In this document: in pieces, positions 33,462 through 42,580 of the stretch
Position numbering within the stretch: position 1 is the first letter of the stretch
Layout of the letters: every line of letters begins with the position of its first letter
Source of the DNA: CAXXOK01 sp964640955
GTDB taxonomy: Bacteria; Bacillota; Clostridia; Christensenellales; Aristaeellaceae
Assembly: GCA_964640955.1 (NCBI GenBank)
Contig: CAZXJI010000026.1
Coordinates: forward strand, 1-43,176
DNA: 43,176 bases
Direction of reading: 5' to 3'
Notes under the pieces: model-generated
What the model saw: the letters and a program-made list of their open reading frames with translations, nothing else
Told to the model about the DNA's origin: nothing
Databases searched by the model: none
Position numbers and translations under genes: made by a program

Positions 33462-33521
33462 CCCGTTCCGCCTCGCCGCTCCCGGGGCGGTCGGGCGATG
33501 CAAGCATAGCGGCGGAACGGG
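33462..33521. repeat. Inverted repeat between divergent genes
   Basis: CCCGTTCCGCC (33462-33472) is repeated inverted as GGCGGAACGGG (33511-33521), with 38 bases between. It lies upstream of both divergent promoters; it could be a regulatory or remnant terminator structure. Confidence 0.6.
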
Positions 33522-33562
33522 TTTCCCAAATAGTGTTTGCCGGTGGAAAGACCGTTTATTGC

Positions 33563-33591
33563 TTGAAAGCGTTCCATGATTCTGTTACAAT
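33563..33591 (+). promoter_or_regulatory. Promoter of the PAS-GGDEF-EAL gene
   Basis: TTGAAA (33563-33568), 17-base spacer, TACAAT (33586-33591). Confidence 0.65.
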
Positions 33592-33668
33592 GAGACGAGT
33601 AGGAACCGATCCCGGTAGCAAAATCGTAACACATTCGCCTTCAAACTTTTTTCTGGAAAGGAGAAGCC

Positions 33669-36600
33669 ATGGGCGACGGGAAAATCGTGCTGATCGTCGA
33701 CGATGCGAAGCGCTTCGACGGGCATGCGCTGTTCGAGCCGGAATACACGGTGCATCGCGTTAGCAATCGAAAGTCCGCGATGGCCTATTTGTGCGCGCAT
33801 CCGGACGTGACGGTCACGCTGATCAACCTGGAGGCTTCCCCCGAGGAAGAGCTCAAGCTGCTTGCGTCCATCCGCAGGCGGCAGGCCCTGCAATCCGTTA
33901 TCGTGTGGATCTGTCTCGCTCCCGGCGACGAAGAGGGCGCGCGGAGCAGCTACGAAGCCGGCGCGGACGAGCTGGTGTACCGAGCGGGCGACGGCGCGTC
34001 CCTTTCCTACCAGCTTCGCCGGCTCGCGGCGTTCCCCGTGCGCTACGGCCCCGAAGCGCCCGTCTATCCGGCCTGCTGCCCCAACCTGGGCGAAATGCTC
34101 CGCGAAAACGACCGCAATCTGGCGGCGCTGATCAACGCCGTCCCCGGCGGCATCGCCATGTACGACATGGCCGACGGTCCGCGGCTGATGTATTCCAACG
34201 ACGTGCTTTCGCAGATGGCCGGCTACGACGCCGAGGAATACCGCAAGATCATGGAGACCGATTTTCACGGCCTGATCGATCCGCGGGACAGGCAGGCCGT
34301 GGACCGGATGCTGGCCTCCTATGTACGCACGCATCAGCACATCGAAGGGGCTTTCCGCATCATCACCCGAAGCGGGGCCGTGCGCTGGGTACACGCATCC
34401 GCGGCTCCCGTGGACGAGGGGGCGCTGTGCACCGCGGTGTTCATCGACGTAACCCGCGAAAAGGAAAACGAAGCCCGCAACGAGTGGATGCGCACGGAGC
34501 TCAACTACCGCACCGAGTTCGACTCGCTCACGGGGCTGAGCAACCGCGAGACCTTCTACCGCAAAACGGCGGAGATGCTGCACGCGCACGCGGATACGCC
34601 CTACGTCGTTCTCGTCATGGACATCGACCGTTTCCGCGTCCTCAACGACATGCTCGGCAAGGAAACCGGCGACCGCGTGCTGGTCACCATCGCCGACGAG
34701 CTCAAGCGCCTGATAGACGAGAGCGGCACGTACGCCCGCATGGAGTCCGACCACTTCGCCGCGTGTTTCCCGCAAAACCGGCTGGACATGCCGCTCATCA
34801 TGAATCGGCTGGACCAGGGCCTGAAGCGCCAGAATATCGATTTCCACGTTCAGCTGTCCTACGGCATTTACCAGATCCGCAACATCAACGTTCCCGTGAA
34901 CCACATGTGCGACCGCGCCGTGATGGCCATGAAAACCATCAAGGGAAGCGTGGTCAACCGTTACGCCTTCTACGACGATAAGCTCCGCCAGACGATGCTG
35001 GAGGAGAACGCCGTACTGGACGAAATGAACAACGCCCTGGAGCAGGGGCAGTTCAAGCCTTATCTGCAGCCGGTTTTTTCCGTGGATACGCAGAAGCCCG
35101 TGAGCGTCGAAATGCTGGTGCGCTGGGATCATCCCGAAAAGGGGCTGATCCTGCCCGGTCAGTTCATACCGCTTTTCGAACGCAACGGCTTTATCACCAA
35201 GCTGGATTTTTACATCTGGGAACGGGCCTGCGAGCTGCTCAAACAATGGAAAGCCGAAAACTACCTGCTGCCCATCTCGGTCAACATCAGCCGGATGGAT
35301 TTGTATTTCACGCGCCTGAGCGAACACCTGCTGTCGCTGGTGCACCGCTACGACATCGATCCTTCCATGCTTCGGCTGGAGATTACCGAAAGCGCCTATT
35401 CCCGCGACCCCGACGAGCTGGTGGCGATCATCAACCGCCTGCGCTCGCTGGGTTTCGTGATCCTGATGGATGATTTCGGCAGCGGCTACAGCAGCCTGAA
35501 CGTGCTCATGGACATGCCGGTGGACATTCTCAAGCTCGACATGCGCTTCCTCTCCAAGCTGAATACCAACCCGCGCGCGTCCAGCATCCTGACCAGCGTC
35601 GTGCGCATGGCCAAATGGCTCAACATGCCCATCGTGGCCGAGGGCGTGGAGACGATGGAGCAACTCTCCTTCCTGCGTTCCATCGGCTGTGATCACATGC
35701 AGGGCTACCTGCTCTCCAAGCCCATCGACGTTGAAAGCTACACCCGGCGCTTTATGAAAAACGAGTCCGCGGCGGTGGTGCTCTCCCCCGCCGCGCAGCC
35801 GGACACGGTCGACCTGTCCCGCCTGTGGGACGTCAGCGCCCAGGCGGACGCGCTGTTCAGCGGCATGATCGGCGCGATCGGCATCTACGAGCTGGACGGC
35901 GACGTGCTGGAAATCCGCCGCGTCAACGACGGGTATTACGAGCTGTTCGGCTGCACGCCCAAGCAGGTGTTCGACCACGCGCGGGAAGCTCTTTCCGACG
36001 TCCACCCGGACGACCGCGAGGGGCTGTTGCGCACCTGCCGCCAGGCGGCGCAGAGCGGCCGCGTGGAGCGCTACGTTTGCCGCCATATCCACTACCGGGA
36101 CGACCGCGAGGTGTGGCTGGAGGCGCGGCTGCGCTTTTTGGGCAAGACCGGCATGAACGACGTGTTCTGCTTCATTTTCAACGACATCACCGAGCAGAAG
36201 GAGTTCGAGCAGGCGAGGGTGCTGCGCAACTACGCCATGGTGCTGCGCAGCGTATATTCCAGCGTGTTCGAGCTCAACCTGACCTCGCGGCGCATGCGCA
36301 CGGTGCACGCCGGCGGCTCGCAGGAACCCGCCCCGCCCGGCGACCAGCCCTGGCGGCGGCTGAAGGTCTACCTGCACAGAACCCTGCTGGAAAGCGACGA
36401 GGAACTGGAACAGAAGGTGTTCACAAAGGGATATCTGCGCAAAAAGCTCAAGGAAAGCCGAAGCGATTACTACCTGCTGGAACGCCGGGTGAAGAGCGAG
36501 ACCGGCGCACCGCGCTGGGCGTCGTTCACGTTCATTCCCATGCCCACCGACGCCGCGGAGGAAATCTACCTGCTGTGCATCGCGGACGTGGACAGCCGCA

Positions 36601-37778
36601 AGCGCGCCGACGAGCTGCTGATGGAAAACCAGTGGCTGCAGCTCAAGCAGCAGGAGCAGGCCCGTTACCAGACGCTTTTGGAGCATCTGGGCACAACCCT
36701 CTTCGAGTGGGACGCTAAAACCGGACAGTTTACCGCTTCCCACGGCCTGGAGCAGTACGCCCTGTCCGAATTCGATTTTTCGACGCTTCAATCGCAAAAG
36801 CAGCTGGAGCCCTACATCTACGCCAAGGACCTGAACCTCTACTGGCTGCTGGTCAACGATATTCTCGCCCACGGCAACGGCGCGGTAACCCTCCGCCTTA
36901 CGAAGAAAAACGGCGATCCCGTATGGTGCCGGGTGCTGTGCTCGCGCGTCCTTCAGGGGCTGAGCGGTGAGGTGCGCTACATCGCCGCCATCAACCAGAT
37001 CGACGAGCAGATGAAGATACGGGCCAACTATCTGGACGAGCAGAGCCGGTTCCAGGCCTTCGCGGAGAACTTCCTCGTCGGCCTGGGCATCTTCGAAATG
37101 CGCGGGGAGGAGCAGAGCATCCTGTACCTGAGCGGCGGATACCGCCGGATGGTCGGCTACGACGAAAACGAGCATTTCTACGACGAGGTGCATTCCTATT
37201 CCACCATCCACCCCGAGGACGTCCCCCGCTTCCGGGAGGCGACGCGCAACCTGCAGCGCACGGGCCGGCCTTTCACCATCGACTATCGCGTGTACCACAA
37301 GGACGGGCGGCTGTTATGGATGCGTTCGCACAATTCCATCTATCCCACGCCGGAGCCGGGCGTCAGCCGCATTTTCGCCGTCATCGAGGAGATTACGGAG
37401 CTCAAGACCCTGCGTTCGCACCTTTCCTCCCTGCTGAGCCTTCTGCCCGTCGCCGTGGGCATCTACGACCTGACCGAAACGCCCGTGATCGACTACGAGA
37501 ATAACGCCATGCGCGCCGTGTTCGGCGCTCCCGCCGCGCCGGAGGCGCCGCTGCCGGAAGGCGAGCCCGTTACGCCGGCCATCGTGCGCAGCCGCGGGGA
37601 GTTTCTTGCGCTGATGAAGCGGCGTTGCCGGGAGGGCCGCATGGAGATCGACGAGGTGCTCTCCGTCGTCGTGGACGGCGGCCCGATGACCGGCGTGCGG
37701 CTGCTGGCAACCGCGGCGGAGCGGGATGAACGGCTGGAATGCTATTGCGTGTTCATCGAGGTAACGCCCGCCTCTTGA
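33669..37778 (+). CDS. Multi-PAS protein with pseudo-receiver, degenerate GGDEF and EAL domain (c-di-GMP phosphodiesterase)
   Basis: A 1369-residue protein without signal peptide or membrane span. Residues 1-~125 resemble a receiver but have INLEASP where the phospho-acceptor Asp-Met-Pro should be. A PAS module follows (~150-275), then a GGDEF domain (~285-430) whose active motif reads MESDH (358-362), so it should not make c-di-GMP. The EAL domain (~455-700) keeps the catalytic set: Glu481 (EML), Asn in SVNISR, Glu in LEITES, Asp601-Asp602 (DDFGSG), Lys in LKLD, Glu in AEGVET and Gln in QGYLL; it should hydrolyse c-di-GMP. The C-terminal ~650 residues hold about four more PAS-like modules (~727-840, ~845-990, ~997-1110, ~1132-1245) and a last PAS-like end. 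AAGGAG supports the ATG. Confidence 0.9.
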   Translation: MGDGKIVLIVDDAKRFDGHALFEPEYTVHRVSNRKSAMAYLCAHPDVTVTLINLEASPEEELKLLASIRRRQALQSVIVWICLAPGDEEGARSSYEAGADELVYRAGDGASLSYQLRRLAAFPVRYGPEAPVYPACCPNLGEMLRENDRNLAALINAVPGGIAMYDMADGPRLMYSNDVLSQMAGYDAEEYRKIMETDFHGLIDPRDRQAVDRMLASYVRTHQHIEGAFRIITRSGAVRWVHASAAPVDEGALCTAVFIDVTREKENEARNEWMRTELNYRTEFDSLTGLSNRETFYRKTAEMLHAHADTPYVVLVMDIDRFRVLNDMLGKETGDRVLVTIADELKRLIDESGTYARMESDHFAACFPQNRLDMPLIMNRLDQGLKRQNIDFHVQLSYGIYQIRNINVPVNHMCDRAVMAMKTIKGSVVNRYAFYDDKLRQTMLEENAVLDEMNNALEQGQFKPYLQPVFSVDTQKPVSVEMLVRWDHPEKGLILPGQFIPLFERNGFITKLDFYIWERACELLKQWKAENYLLPISVNISRMDLYFTRLSEHLLSLVHRYDIDPSMLRLEITESAYSRDPDELVAIINRLRSLGFVILMDDFGSGYSSLNVLMDMPVDILKLDMRFLSKLNTNPRASSILTSVVRMAKWLNMPIVAEGVETMEQLSFLRSIGCDHMQGYLLSKPIDVESYTRRFMKNESAAVVLSPAAQPDTVDLSRLWDVSAQADALFSGMIGAIGIYELDGDVLEIRRVNDGYYELFGCTPKQVFDHAREALSDVHPDDREGLLRTCRQAAQSGRVERYVCRHIHYRDDREVWLEARLRFLGKTGMNDVFCFIFNDITEQKEFEQARVLRNYAMVLRSVYSSVFELNLTSRRMRTVHAGGSQEPAPPGDQPWRRLKVYLHRTLLESDEELEQKVFTKGYLRKKLKESRSDYYLLERRVKSETGAPRWASFTFIPMPTDAAEEIYLLCIADVDSRKRADELLMENQWLQLKQQEQARYQTLLEHLGTTLFEWDAKTGQFTASHGLEQYALSEFDFSTLQSQKQLEPYIYAKDLNLYWLLVNDILAHGNGAVTLRLTKKNGDPVWCRVLCSRVLQGLSGEVRYIAAINQIDEQMKIRANYLDEQSRFQAFAENFLVGLGIFEMRGEEQSILYLSGGYRRMVGYDENEHFYDEVHSYSTIHPEDVPRFREATRNLQRTGRPFTIDYRVYHKDGRLLWMRSHNSIYPTPEPGVSRIFAVIEEITELKTLRSHLSSLLSLLPVAVGIYDLTETPVIDYENNAMRAVFGAPAAPEAPLPEGEPVTPAIVRSRGEFLALMKRRCREGRMEIDEVLSVVVDGGPMTGVRLLATAAERDERLECYCVFIEVTPAS

Positions 37779-37804
37779 CGGCGCGGCGAACGAAAAGGTA
37801 TTAT
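37775..37804 (+). promoter_or_regulatory. Possible promoter overlapping the upstream stop codon
   Basis: TTGACG (37775-37780) contains the TGA stop of the EAL gene and is followed after 18 bases by TATTAT (37799-37804). Confidence 0.45.
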
Positions 37805-37894
37805 AAAATGGAATCGGGCTTTTCTCCGGACAAGCGTCGGGTGTCGGCATCCGTCGCTTTCCGTGTTTCTTTGCTTGCTTTCGCCGCTTGACAG

Positions 37895-37929
37895 GGTTTC
37901 CGGCGCCGTCCCGCGTGCGCCCGGAAACC
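37895..37929 (+). promoter_or_regulatory. Leader hairpin before the glycosyltransferase-like gene
   Basis: GGTTTCCGG (37895-37903) pairs with CCGGAAACC (37921-37929), ending a few bases before the ribosome site GAAGGAG. It could affect translation start or mRNA stability. Confidence 0.5.
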
Positions 37930-37946
37930 GTCCGAAGGAGTGCCGT

Positions 37947-39539
37947 ATGCTCAATCCCCGGCTTCTGGTCGTCCTCTGTGCGCTGCCGGACGGTGAAACG
38001 GCGCTGTGCACGGTGCTGGAGGCGCTTGCCCACGCGGGAAGGCCCTACCGCCTCCGCTTCGCCCTGCCCGACCGGTTCGAGCCCGCCTTTGCGGAAGCGG
38101 CGGCGTCCGGCAGCGCGCTTTGCGCGGGCGACGTAAAGTTTTACGACGAGGCGGCGGGGCTCGGCGGGGTCGCCGGGCTGGTGACCGACGAAACGCATTT
38201 TCTGTCGCTGCGGGGCGAGTACGCCTTTCGCGACGGCTGGGAGGGCGTGCTGCTTTCCCGCTTCGGCCTGTGCCGCGAACCGCGCGCGCTGATGACCGCC
38301 GTTACGGAAGGCGAGGGGGACGCGGCGCAGGCGTACCTGCCCGCGTTCCGCGAGCCGATCGACGGGGAGGGCGCGGCGCTCGGCGCGGGACTGCCGCTGG
38401 TCGCAAGCGCCGCGCCGGTCAAAACGCTCGCGGTGCATCCCGGTTTTGTGTTCGGCACGATCGGTTTTCTAAGGGACGTTACGACGGATTTCGACACGCT
38501 CTCCATTGCGGCCTACGCGGCGGGGTATGCCGTATACGCGCTGGACAGGGCGCCGCTGTACCCGGCATCGCGCTGCGCGCCGGCACGGCTTGGCAGGCCT
38601 TCGCCCGAGCTGCTTCCCTCGCCAAGTCTTACCCGCTTCGAGCAGCTCGCAGGCGTCAGCTTCGACGCGGGCACGGCTTCCACACGCGCGCGAATGGGGC
38701 TTTTCGGACTGGCCAACAGCTATGCGCAGCGCCTGCCGCCGGCGCTTGCCCTGCGGCAGCGCCTGCGCGCGGCTCTCTGCCGCGCCGCGCCGCCGCCGCT
38801 GACCGTAACGGCCTTCGTGGATCTGCCCGGCGCCGCGCACCCCGCGCAGAGTTACCTGCAGCGCTTCTTTTTCCTGAAGGCGCTCGGCGGCCTGCCCCTC
38901 GTCCTCTATACGGGCGGCGAAACGGAGCGCGTCCTGCGCGCGAACTTCCCCCACACCCTTGCCTACCCGGACAACGCGCTTTTGCCGCGCACGCTGCTGG
39001 GGGAAGGGATGACGCCCGCGCAGCTGTTTGAACGCAACAAGTTTCTGCTTTTGCAGCGCGCCGCGTCGGCCTCTCCCAGCTACCGCCATCTGGCCTGGCT
39101 GGACATCGACGCGCTGCCCCACCCCGTATGCCCCGACGCGGTCCCGGATTTTAGCGCGCTTACGGACGACCGCGTGCATATCGGCTGGGTGGGCAACGAC
39201 CCGGACCTCGGCCTGATCGTCGCGCCCCGCGAGCTGGCCGGGCCGCTGGCGGCCGCGCTGAAGGCCGTAACGCAGCTGGATACCGCCATGAAGCGCCGCT
39301 ATGACCGCCGGCCGCTGATCCGCCGCCTGATGCGCCGGCATCCGGACATGTTCACCATCCATCTGCTGCCGCGCAGGGGACTGCTGTTTTTGACCTGTTT
39401 CCCGCCGGAACTCATCAGCGCCCCGTTGCGAGCGCTGCTGAGCGACCTGCCCGCGCCGGTCCGGGTTGTGCCGACGGCGCCCGAAAAGAAAGAGAGGGTT
39501 CCCCATGACCGACCGCTGCCAGAATCCCCAATCGATTAG
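37947..39539 (+). CDS. Putative glycosyltransferase-like protein
   Basis: A 530-residue soluble protein with weak family signals. The N-terminal half opens with a beta-alpha pattern (RLLVVLCALPDGETALCTVLEALAHAGRPYRLRFALP) like a GT-A nucleotide-sugar fold and includes VHPGFVFGTIGFLR. The C-terminal half has a strand ending in LAWLDIDALPHP (~residue 385), a DxD-like motif common to glycosyltransferases, then VHIGWVGNDPDLGLIVAPRE, which resembles HtrL/WlaTC-like proteins. Function is inferred only. The ATG at 37947 has GAAGGAG upstream. Its last 35 bases overlap the thioesterase gene, so the two are coupled. Confidence 0.65.
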   Translation: MLNPRLLVVLCALPDGETALCTVLEALAHAGRPYRLRFALPDRFEPAFAEAAASGSALCAGDVKFYDEAAGLGGVAGLVTDETHFLSLRGEYAFRDGWEGVLLSRFGLCREPRALMTAVTEGEGDAAQAYLPAFREPIDGEGAALGAGLPLVASAAPVKTLAVHPGFVFGTIGFLRDVTTDFDTLSIAAYAAGYAVYALDRAPLYPASRCAPARLGRPSPELLPSPSLTRFEQLAGVSFDAGTASTRARMGLFGLANSYAQRLPPALALRQRLRAALCRAAPPPLTVTAFVDLPGAAHPAQSYLQRFFFLKALGGLPLVLYTGGETERVLRANFPHTLAYPDNALLPRTLLGEGMTPAQLFERNKFLLLQRAASASPSYRHLAWLDIDALPHPVCPDAVPDFSALTDDRVHIGWVGNDPDLGLIVAPRELAGPLAAALKAVTQLDTAMKRRYDRRPLIRRLMRRHPDMFTIHLLPRRGLLFLTCFPPELISAPLRALLSDLPAPVRVVPTAPEKKERVPHDRPLPESPID

Positions 39540-40002
39540 CCGCACCGTCTCCTACAGCCGCGCCGAACAGGTGCACATCATCATGCCCGTCGACTGCAAC
39601 CAGGGCTTCCGCCTGTTCGGCGGCAAGCTGATGGAATGGGTGGACGTCGTCGCCGCCGTGGTCGCGCGCCGGCACAGCGCCATGGAAGTGACCACCGCCT
39701 CCGTCGACCGGCTGGATTTTCTGGCGCCCGCCAAGCTCAACGACATCGTGGTGATCATGGGGCGCATGGTGTACGTGGGGCGCACCAGCATGCTGATCTG
39801 CGTGGATACGTACGTGGAGGATTCGGAGTGTGAGACCATCAACCGCACGCTGGTCAACCGCGCCTACGTGACCATGGTGGCGCTGGGCCCCGACAGGCGC
39901 CCCGTGCCCGTGCCCCAGCTCACGCTGACGACCGACGAGGAAAGGGCCGATTACGCGATCGGCAAAGCGCACAGGGAAGCCAGCCGGAAGGCCCCGCATT
40001 GA
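39505..40002 (+). CDS. Acyl-CoA thioesterase, hotdog fold (YciA/BACH-like)
   Basis: A 165-residue single hotdog-domain thioesterase. Typical features are NQGFRLFGGKLMEWVDVVAAVVARRH, the catalytic-side VDRLDFLAPAKLNDIVVI and YVGRTSMLICVDTYVED, and VPVPQL near the end. It hydrolyses acyl-CoA to free acid and CoA in the cytoplasm; chain length cannot be told. The ATG at 39505 has GAGAGGG upstream and lies inside the preceding gene. Confidence 0.92.
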   Translation: MTDRCQNPQSISRTVSYSRAEQVHIIMPVDCNQGFRLFGGKLMEWVDVVAAVVARRHSAMEVTTASVDRLDFLAPAKLNDIVVIMGRMVYVGRTSMLICVDTYVEDSECETINRTLVNRAYVTMVALGPDRRPVPVPQLTLTTDEERADYAIGKAHREASRKAPH

Positions 40003-40034
40003 TCTGCCCGCCCCGACGACGAAAGGAGAAAAGC

Positions 40035-40541
40035 ATGGCTACCGCCGAATTCCGGCTGGCGACCGTTGCCGACGAAAACGAGGTTTGGGCCTTGTGGCGC
40101 GCCTGCGCCGCGGACGACCGCTGCCTGTGGAACGACGATTACCCCACGCCGGATTTTTTACATTCCGATCTGAACCACGGCTGGCTGTACGTGATGCTTT
40201 CCGAAGGCCGCCTGCAGGGTGCGGTCACCCTGATGCCGACCGACGATCTGGAGGACCTGGGCCTGCCCTTTGCGGAAACGGAAAAGGTCGCGGTCATGAC
40301 CCGGCTGTGCGTATGGCCCGCCCTGCAGGGCCAAGGGTACGGCCGCCGGCTGCTTGCGCTGACGGAGCGGCATGCGGCCGCAGGCGGCGCGAAGGCCATG
40401 CACATGCTCTGCGACGTGCGCAACGCCCCGGCGCTCGCGCTCTACCGGCGCGCGGGATACCGGCAGGTGAGCGACGCACGGCTGTACGGCGACCATTTTT
40501 TCGTGCTGGAAAGGGTGTTTTCGGACGGCGGCGCGCTTTGA
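40035..40541 (+). CDS. GNAT-family N-acetyltransferase
   Basis: A 168-residue GNAT acetyltransferase. The acetyl-CoA site is MTRLCVWPALQGQGYGRRLLALTERHA (motif A, QGxGxG/R), followed by CDVRNAPALALYRRAGYRQV (motif B). Substrate unknown. It starts 32 bases after the thioesterase stop with AAAGGAG upstream, so probably in the same operon. Its TGA stop lies within the -35 hexamer of the next operon. Confidence 0.92.
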   Translation: MATAEFRLATVADENEVWALWRACAADDRCLWNDDYPTPDFLHSDLNHGWLYVMLSEGRLQGAVTLMPTDDLEDLGLPFAETEKVAVMTRLCVWPALQGQGYGRRLLALTERHAAAGGAKAMHMLCDVRNAPALALYRRAGYRQVSDARLYGDHFFVLERVFSDGGAL

Positions 40542-40566
40542 CAGCCGGTGCCGGGCATGGTATAAT
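40538..40566 (+). promoter_or_regulatory. Consensus promoter of the OadB operon
   Basis: TTGACA (40538-40543), which includes the stop codon of the acetyltransferase gene, then a 17-base spacer and TATAAT (40561-40566): a perfect promoter. Confidence 0.85.
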
Positions 40567-40606
40567 GCAGCCTGTGATTGGGTGAATGATTAAAGGGGGA
40601 AACGGC

Positions 40607-41839
40607 GTGGACGCATCGGCACTCCTCAGGGAGCTCTTTTCCGGCGTCGTCTATATGGGTACCGTCGAGGGTTTGAAAACCCTCGTTATGTTTGTCATTT
40701 CCGGCGTCCTTATCTATCTGGCGATTAAAAAGGACTACGAGCCGGCGCTGCTGCTGCCCATCGGCTTCGGCGCGATACTGGCCAACCTGCCGCCCGTGAT
40801 CGACGCGGTGACCGGCAACCCGGCCGCGAGCGTGCTGGGCAGCGAAGGGTTTTTAACGATACTGTTCAATTCCGGCATCAAAAACGAGCTGTTCCCCGTG
40901 CTCATTTTCATCGCCGTGGGCGCGATGATCGACTTCTCCCCGCTGCTCAAGGAACCCTCCATGATCTTCTTCGGCGCGGCGGCGCAGTTCGGCATCTTCG
41001 CCACGTTCCTGCTGGCGATGATGCTGATTCCCGTCGTCATTCCGGATATCGCCGCCATGGCCGCCGGCCCCGACAAGGACAGCCTGATCCTACGGCTGGC
41101 GTCCGCCATCGGCATCATCGGCGCGGCGGACGGGCCGACCACCCTCTACGTGGCCAATCACTTCGACCTGGCCGACTACATGGCCCCCATTTCGGTGGCC
41201 GCGTACAGCTATATGTCGCTGGTGCCGGTCATTCAGCCTCCGGTCATCCGGGCGCTGACCACGCGCAAGGAGCGCTGCATCCGCATGACGTACACGGAGC
41301 AGCGCGCGCCGCGAATCGCGCTGATCCTGTTCCCCATCGTGGTCACGGTGCTGGCGGGCATCATCGTGCCCATGAGCGCCCCGCTGGTGGGCAGCCTGAT
41401 GTTCGGCAACCTCCTGCGCGAATGCGGGGTGCTGGAACGCCTCAGCAAAACCGCGCAGAACGAGCTGGCCAACCTGGTGACGATGCTGTTGGGCATCACC
41501 ATCGGTTCGACCATGGTGGCGCAGAACTTTCTGCGGTGGGACACGCTGCTCATCCTGGGCCTTGGGCTGATCGCCTTTGTGTTCGACACGGCCGGCGGCG
41601 TGCTGTTTGCCAAGTTCCTAAACCTCTTCCGCAAAAACAAAATCAACCCCATGATCGGCGCGGCGGGCATTTCCGCCTTCCCCATGAGCGCCCGCGTCAT
41701 CCAGAAGATGGCCAAGGCCGAAGACCCCTACAACTTCGTGCTGATGCAAGCCATCAGCGCCAACGTCGCCGGGCAGCTGGGTTCCATCGTGGCGGGCGGC
41801 CTGGTGATCACCCTCGTGGGCATGATGATCGGCTGGTAA
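40607..41839 (+). CDS. Sodium-translocating decarboxylase beta subunit-like protein (OadB/GcdB family)
   Basis: A 410-residue polytopic protein of the OadB/MmdB/GcdB family, the membrane subunit that couples decarboxylation of a biotin-bound carboxyl group to sodium export. Family landmarks are GIIGAADGPTTLYVA, NSGIKNELFPVLIFIAVGAMIDFSPLL, MLLGITIGSTM and the conserved GAAGISAFPMSARV. The GTG at 40607 is preferred for its AAAGGGGG site; an ATG at 40586 in frame would lie only ~13 bases from the transcription start. It heads an operon with a gamma-like subunit, but no carboxyltransferase alpha or biotin carrier gene is in view. Confidence 0.92.
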   Translation: MDASALLRELFSGVVYMGTVEGLKTLVMFVISGVLIYLAIKKDYEPALLLPIGFGAILANLPPVIDAVTGNPAASVLGSEGFLTILFNSGIKNELFPVLIFIAVGAMIDFSPLLKEPSMIFFGAAAQFGIFATFLLAMMLIPVVIPDIAAMAAGPDKDSLILRLASAIGIIGAADGPTTLYVANHFDLADYMAPISVAAYSYMSLVPVIQPPVIRALTTRKERCIRMTYTEQRAPRIALILFPIVVTVLAGIIVPMSAPLVGSLMFGNLLRECGVLERLSKTAQNELANLVTMLLGITIGSTMVAQNFLRWDTLLILGLGLIAFVFDTAGGVLFAKFLNLFRKNKINPMIGAAGISAFPMSARVIQKMAKAEDPYNFVLMQAISANVAGQLGSIVAGGLVITLVGMMIGW

Positions 41840-41861
41840 GCCGCAAGAAAGAAGGACGCAT

Positions 41862-42077
41862 ATGTTTTACGCATGGCTGACGGCCGCCGCCGAAACCGTG
41901 ACCGCCATGCCCGCCGCGAGCGCGACGGCGGGGCTTACGTCCCTGCCCCTGGCCAGCAAGGGGCTGCTGACGACGCTGTTCGGACTGCTGGGCGTATTTT
42001 TAGTGCTGCTGCTCTTCTTTATCGCCATCAAGCTGATGCAGAACCTCGGGGCGAAAAAGGAGCAGACAAAGGAGTAA
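41862..42077 (+). CDS. Small single-span protein, OadG (gamma)-like subunit
   Basis: A 71-residue protein with one membrane span (~36-60, LLTTLFGLLGVFLVLLLFFIAIKL) and a short charged cytoplasmic tail (KKEQTKE). The size, GLLTTLFGLLGVFLVL pattern and place directly after an OadB gene fit the gamma subunit that holds decarboxylase complexes together. It lacks a His/Pro-rich zinc-binding tail seen in some OadG proteins. AAGGA precedes the ATG; the gene follows by 22 bases. Confidence 0.75.
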   Translation: MFYAWLTAAAETVTAMPAASATAGLTSLPLASKGLLTTLFGLLGVFLVLLLFFIAIKLMQNLGAKKEQTKE

Positions 42078-42083
42078 AAGCCC

Positions 42084-42578
42084 ATGTTGTACACACAGGC
42101 CGACCGTGACGCCGCCACGGCCGAACGCACCAAAAGGTTGTTGGTGGTGCTCATCCCCACGGTGATCCTTCTGCTGTTGGCCATCGCTTCCTTCGTGTGG
42201 TTCAGGCTGAACCGGGACACGAGCGGGTGGATCTGGACGGCGCTGATCACCATCCTCGCAGGCGCCTATTTCATCTTCTTCTACGGCGTTTACCTGCGGC
42301 CCGTTTCCCTGTACAAGCGCCACGTGGATTACATGCTCGACGGCCGCAAGCGCGAAACCGTCGGCTACCTCAGGTCGATCGACGCCGAGACGATGGATCA
42401 CGACGGGTTGGACTGCCGCGCCGTTACGGTGAACGTCGGTGAGAAAAACGCGCCGGAGGACGACCGTTCATTTTATCTGGACGCGCTCAAACCCGTGCCC
42501 GAGCTGTCCGTCGGCACGCGCGTACGGGTGCTGAGCAACGACCGGATGGTCGCCGGGCTCGAGCCTGCGGAAAGCTGA
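42084..42578 (+). CDS. Two-span membrane protein of unknown function
   Basis: A 164-residue protein. Two spans are predicted (~20-40 RLLVVLIPTVILLLLAIASFVWF and ~50-68 WTALITILAGAYFIFFYGVYL), followed by a soluble ~90-residue cytoplasmic domain. Its end (SVGTRVRVLSNDRMVAGLEP) is beta-rich and recalls the small OB-fold tail of NfeD-type proteins, a weak similarity. It lies 6 bases after the OadG-like gene and 2 bases before the UspA-like gene, so it is part of the same operon. Confidence 0.75.
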   Translation: MLYTQADRDAATAERTKRLLVVLIPTVILLLLAIASFVWFRLNRDTSGWIWTALITILAGAYFIFFYGVYLRPVSLYKRHVDYMLDGRKRETVGYLRSIDAETMDHDGLDCRAVTVNVGEKNAPEDDRSFYLDALKPVPELSVGTRVRVLSNDRMVAGLEPAES

Positions 42579-42580
42579 CG

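Noticed and set aside
33585..37298. Minus-strand open frame of 1237 codons
   Set aside because: Antisense to the PAS-GGDEF-EAL gene; composition is that of a shadow frame and no domain is recognisable.
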